A stretch of DNA of 64,000 nucleotides from an archaeon (GTDB taxonomy: Archaea; Thermoproteota; Nitrososphaeria; Nitrososphaerales; Gagatemarchaeaceae), in NCBI GenBank assembly GCA_021819035.1, contig JAKASL010000002.1, positions 62,001 to 126,000 of the forward strand. The letters run 5' to 3'. The notes below the pieces were generated by a model. That model was not told the origin of the DNA. It made no database searches and was given only the letters and a program-made list of their open reading frames with translations. The position numbers and the translations under genes were made by a program. This document shows, in pieces, positions 61,474 to 64,000 of the stretch. Positions within the stretch are counted from its first letter, which is position 1. Every line of letters starts with the position of its first letter.

Positions 61474-61623
61474 ATGCCTAGAATTGAAGAATCAGGAGTC
61501 AATTCCGAAAAGATCGTACCATTTGGGTGGACACAACAGATTGCGTCGAGCGCACACAACGTGTATTACATTCGGCCCTTTGATTACTGGAAAACTGACA
61601 ACTTTGACTGGTTGATTGCATAA
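61474..61623 (+). CDS. Possible small protein before the proton ATPase
   Basis: A 49-residue frame starting MPRIEESGVNSEKIVPFGWTQ and ending FDWLIA, whose stop is one base from the ATPase start. No motif and no good TATA at the leaderless distance. It could be a real small gene coupled to the ATPase, or chance; support is weak. Confidence 0.25.
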   Translation: MPRIEESGVNSEKIVPFGWTQQIASSAHNVYYIRPFDYWKTDNFDWLIA

Positions 61624-61624
61624 C

Positions 61625-64000
61625 TTGTCCAATCGGGAAGAACGACGAGAAGTGGAAGAAACCACAGAATTTCTGGAAGAGGGACTCACGGCCTCCGAAG
61701 CTGCGACGAGGCTCTCAAGATATGGATACAATGAAGTTCCATCCAAGAAAACCAGCTTCGCATTAATGGTGGCGAAGAAGTTTTGGGGCATTACACCGTG
61801 GATGCTCGAGATAACAATTGTACTCACTTGGGTGCTTGGCCGCTATCCAGATACGTACGCTGTCAGCGGTTTGCTTGTTTTCAACGCAGTTCTCAGCATC
61901 TTTGAAGAAAAGCGAGCAAACTCCGCAGTAGAATTCCTAAAGCAAGAGCTGAGTATCCAAGCAAAGGTGAAGAGGAATGGCAAGTGGATTGTGTTACAAG
62001 GACGTGAACTCGTATTGGGCGACACGGTTCGCCTCAGGACTGGCGACGTAGTTCCTGCGGATATCAAAGCAGCTCACGGAACGGCCGAGGTGGATCAATC
62101 GGCTCTCACCGGGGAGTCGCTCTCTGTCTCCAGGAAGGAAGGAGACACAATATACAGCGGCTCGATTCTCGCAAGAGGTGAAGTTACAGGCGTCGTCACA
62201 GCCACAGGTACGAGGACCTATTTCGGGAGAACGATTGAGCTTGTGCAGCTTGCGAAGCCGAGGCTCCATATGGAAGAGGTGACAGCGAGCGTGGTCCGCT
62301 GGCTCATCGTGATGGTAGCTGTTCTACTTGGAGTTGCTCTCACCATTTCGTTCATACGGCACGAGGACTTGACACAGATAATTCCACTGGCAGTAGTTCT
62401 CTTGGTATCAGCTATACCAGTCGCCCTGCCAGCAATGTTCAGCATCAGCATGGCTCTGGGATCACTCGAGCTCGTGAAGAAAGGCGTCCTCGTTACTAGG
62501 CTCAGCGCCTCCGAGGACGCGGCAACGATGGACGTACTGTGCACAGACAAGACCGGCACACTGACAAAAAACAAACTTGTAATCTCAGGAACTAGGGCAC
62601 ACAACGGTTTCGATGACGCAGATACAATTCTTCTCGGGGCGCTTGCCTCGAACGAGGCAGATCAGGATCCTATCGACATCGCATTCTTGGCCGCTGCGAA
62701 GAAGATGGGATTGCCAGTGTCGAATTACTCGCAGAACGAGTTTTCCCCGTTTGATCCCTCGACTCGAATGACAAAAGCTGCAATATCCAGCGAGAAGGGC
62801 AAATTTTACGTTGCAAAAGGTGCGACATCGTCAATTGCGGAACTCTGCAGACTCGAAGGCCAAAGGTATGAAGCGATGAGCCAGAGCGTAGAGGAATTCA
62901 CAAAAAGGGGTTTCAGGGTGCTTGCTGTAGCACGAGGAGAATCTCAAGACACATTCAATCTCGCAGGCGTGGTCGCCCTTAGCGACGAACTGAGAGAAGA
63001 TTCGCCGAAACTTGTGCAGGAGCTCCGAGCCCTCGGCGTCTCTGTCAAAATGCTCACTGGAGATGCCTTACTTGTAGCAAGAGAAGTTGCTCAGAAGCTT
63101 TCATTGGGGCCGAGGGTGGAGAAGATGTCCGAAGTCAAGCAATTCAAAGACGAAGACAGATTTTCTCGCATCGTCGAGGAAAGCTCAGGCATCGCCGAAA
63201 TCTACCCCGAAGACAAATACGAAATCGTCAAAGGTCTCCAGAGAAGGAAGCATGTGGTCGGGATGACCGGTGACGGGGTCAACGACGCTGCTGCTCTCAA
63301 ACAGGCCGAAGTGGGTATCGCGGTCAAGAGCGCCACAGACGTAGCGAAAGGCGCGGCAAGTGCGGTGCTCACATTCGACGGGCTCGAACCCATAGTCGAA
63401 ATGGTCAAGATAGGTCGAATGGTGTATCAGAGGGTCCTCACCTGGGTCATCAACAAGATAGTGAAGACATTCCAGGTTGTGGTCTTCGTGGTGCTTGCTT
63501 TTCTGGTGACAGGAAACTTCGTAGTATCAATCTTCAGCATGGTGCTGTACCTCTTTCTCACGGACTTCGTCACTCTTTCGATTTCAACCGACAAAGTCAG
63601 ATTTTCGCAAAAACCGGACACCTGGAACATCGGCTGGCTTGTGGGGCTCGGAGTCCTAGTCGGAGCGCTGACTGTCGCTGAATCCTTCACGGCGCTATAC
63701 GTCGGCATGGAAGTCTTTGGTGGAATGAGTGGAGACTTGGCAAGGTTGCACATGTTCATCTTTGCATACCTCGTCTTCAGCGGACTCTTCAACGTATTCG
63801 TCCTGAGAGAGAGAAAGCATTTTTGGCACTCCATGCCGGGCAAACCACTTCTCCTGGCGATAATCGCAGACGTAGCGCTTGTGAGCGCCATCTCTCTATT
63901 TGGATTCTACAACCTCTCGCCAATTACTTTGGCAGAGCTCAGCTTTGCGTTGGGCTGGGCCTTCGCAAGCTCGTTTATCATCAATGACCCGATCAAGGTC
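61625..64000 (+). CDS. P-type proton ATPase, Pma1-like, partial
   Basis: Runs off the window end with 792 codons and no stop. Cytoplasmic N-terminus (GLTASEAATRLSRYGYNEVP), M1-M2, TGES in VDQSALTGESLSVSRK near residue 163, M4 with LVSAIPVALPAMF near residue 260, phosphorylation site CTDKTGTLTKNK near residue 305, and GMTGDGVNDAAALKQAEVGIAV near residue 547, then membrane helices. This is the P3A (H+-exporting) type, found in archaea and linked to pH homeostasis. TTG 61625 (or TTG 61616) is the first start after TGA 61613. Low GC like the gene before it. Confidence 0.9.
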   Translation, partial: MSNREERREVEETTEFLEEGLTASEAATRLSRYGYNEVPSKKTSFALMVAKKFWGITPWMLEITIVLTWVLGRYPDTYAVSGLLVFNAVLSIFEEKRANSAVEFLKQELSIQAKVKRNGKWIVLQGRELVLGDTVRLRTGDVVPADIKAAHGTAEVDQSALTGESLSVSRKEGDTIYSGSILARGEVTGVVTATGTRTYFGRTIELVQLAKPRLHMEEVTASVVRWLIVMVAVLLGVALTISFIRHEDLTQIIPLAVVLLVSAIPVALPAMFSISMALGSLELVKKGVLVTRLSASEDAATMDVLCTDKTGTLTKNKLVISGTRAHNGFDDADTILLGALASNEADQDPIDIAFLAAAKKMGLPVSNYSQNEFSPFDPSTRMTKAAISSEKGKFYVAKGATSSIAELCRLEGQRYEAMSQSVEEFTKRGFRVLAVARGESQDTFNLAGVVALSDELREDSPKLVQELRALGVSVKMLTGDALLVAREVAQKLSLGPRVEKMSEVKQFKDEDRFSRIVEESSGIAEIYPEDKYEIVKGLQRRKHVVGMTGDGVNDAAALKQAEVGIAVKSATDVAKGAASAVLTFDGLEPIVEMVKIGRMVYQRVLTWVINKIVKTFQVVVFVVLAFLVTGNFVVSIFSMVLYLFLTDFVTLSISTDKVRFSQKPDTWNIGWLVGLGVLVGALTVAESFTALYVGMEVFGGMSGDLARLHMFIFAYLVFSGLFNVFVLRERKHFWHSMPGKPLLLAIIADVALVSAISLFGFYNLSPITLAELSFALGWAFASSFIINDPIKV

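Noticed and set aside
1-64000. CRISPR array
   Set aside because: No regularly spaced direct repeats of 24-40 bases with unique spacers were seen; the only regular short repeat is the 13-bp array at 46777.

Overview
The window looks like one contig from a GC-rich archaeon, probably in the Thermoproteota/Nitrososphaerota-related part of the tree. That placement is an inference from gene content, not a phylogeny. The archaeal signs are: TATA-like A/T-rich boxes about 26 bp upstream of many start codons, as in leaderless mRNAs, with frequent GTG and TTG starts; a separate aspartate carbamoyltransferase regulatory subunit (pyrI); a tRNA-Ser with an intron next to the anticodon; a HerA-type ATPase; a four-part 2-oxoacid:ferredoxin oxidoreductase; an ADP-forming acyl-CoA synthetase; and a pyruvate phosphate dikinase.

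Layout. 1-6.8 kb: pyrimidine synthesis, with carB (cut by the window edge), carA and an aminotransferase on the minus strand facing pyrB-pyrI-pyrC on the plus strand. 6.8-12.6 kb: a membrane protein, an amidase, a hotdog thioesterase, a HerA-like ATPase, a decayed deoC and a four-CBS-domain protein. 12.7-20.6 kb: a tightly packed heme operon, hemA-hemC-hemD-hemB-hemQ-like-hemL-hemE-hemH, followed by an ABC exporter whose permease seems frameshifted, then tRNA-Ser. 22.5-28 kb: acyl-CoA genes (3-hydroxyacyl-CoA dehydrogenase, two enoyl-CoA hydratase/isomerases, thiolase, thioesterase). 28-39.7 kb: cobalamin adenosyltransferase, an amidohydrolase, peroxiredoxin, malic enzyme, a copper module (YHS protein, YHS-P1B ATPase, CopZ), an M20 peptidase, a saccharopine-dehydrogenase-like oxidoreductase and an MFS exporter. 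39.8-45.8 kb: an aromatic (4-hydroxyphenylacetate type) catabolic cluster with an acetoacetate-decarboxylase-like protein, a fumarylacetoacetate-hydrolase-family protein, an MFS carrier, HpaB, an extradiol dioxygenase and an HpaC-like flavin reductase. 45.9-49 kb: a channel-like protein, a PadR regulator with a three-copy repeat in its promoter, a SHOCT membrane protein, and small proteins. 49.2-56.3 kb: pyruvate phosphate dikinase, an MFS protein and a 2-oxoacid:ferredoxin oxidoreductase operon.

56.3-64 kb is different in kind. It holds an IS5-type remnant, a UspA protein, a decayed C-terminus of a P-type proton ATPase, a broken IS110 transposase, an ADP-forming acyl-CoA synthetase and a P-type (Pma1-like) ATPase that runs off the window edge. 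The synthetase and ATPase genes have a clearly lower GC content and different codon use from the rest. I read this as a transferred or strongly rearranged island.

The most interesting items are not a single new system but a set of specific oddities: a carB with no usual start codon before its conserved first strand; one A/T-rich box serving two divergent leaderless genes at 40.6 kb; a GATATTYC repeat with exact 13-bp period in front of padR; a palindrome on the copper ATPase promoter; interleaved inverted repeats after copZ; several small leaderless genes; a K-channel-like protein with an unusual pore loop; and the fossil proton-ATPase beside the broken IS110. Several frameshifts fall in G runs, so read errors must be excluded before calling those genes dead.
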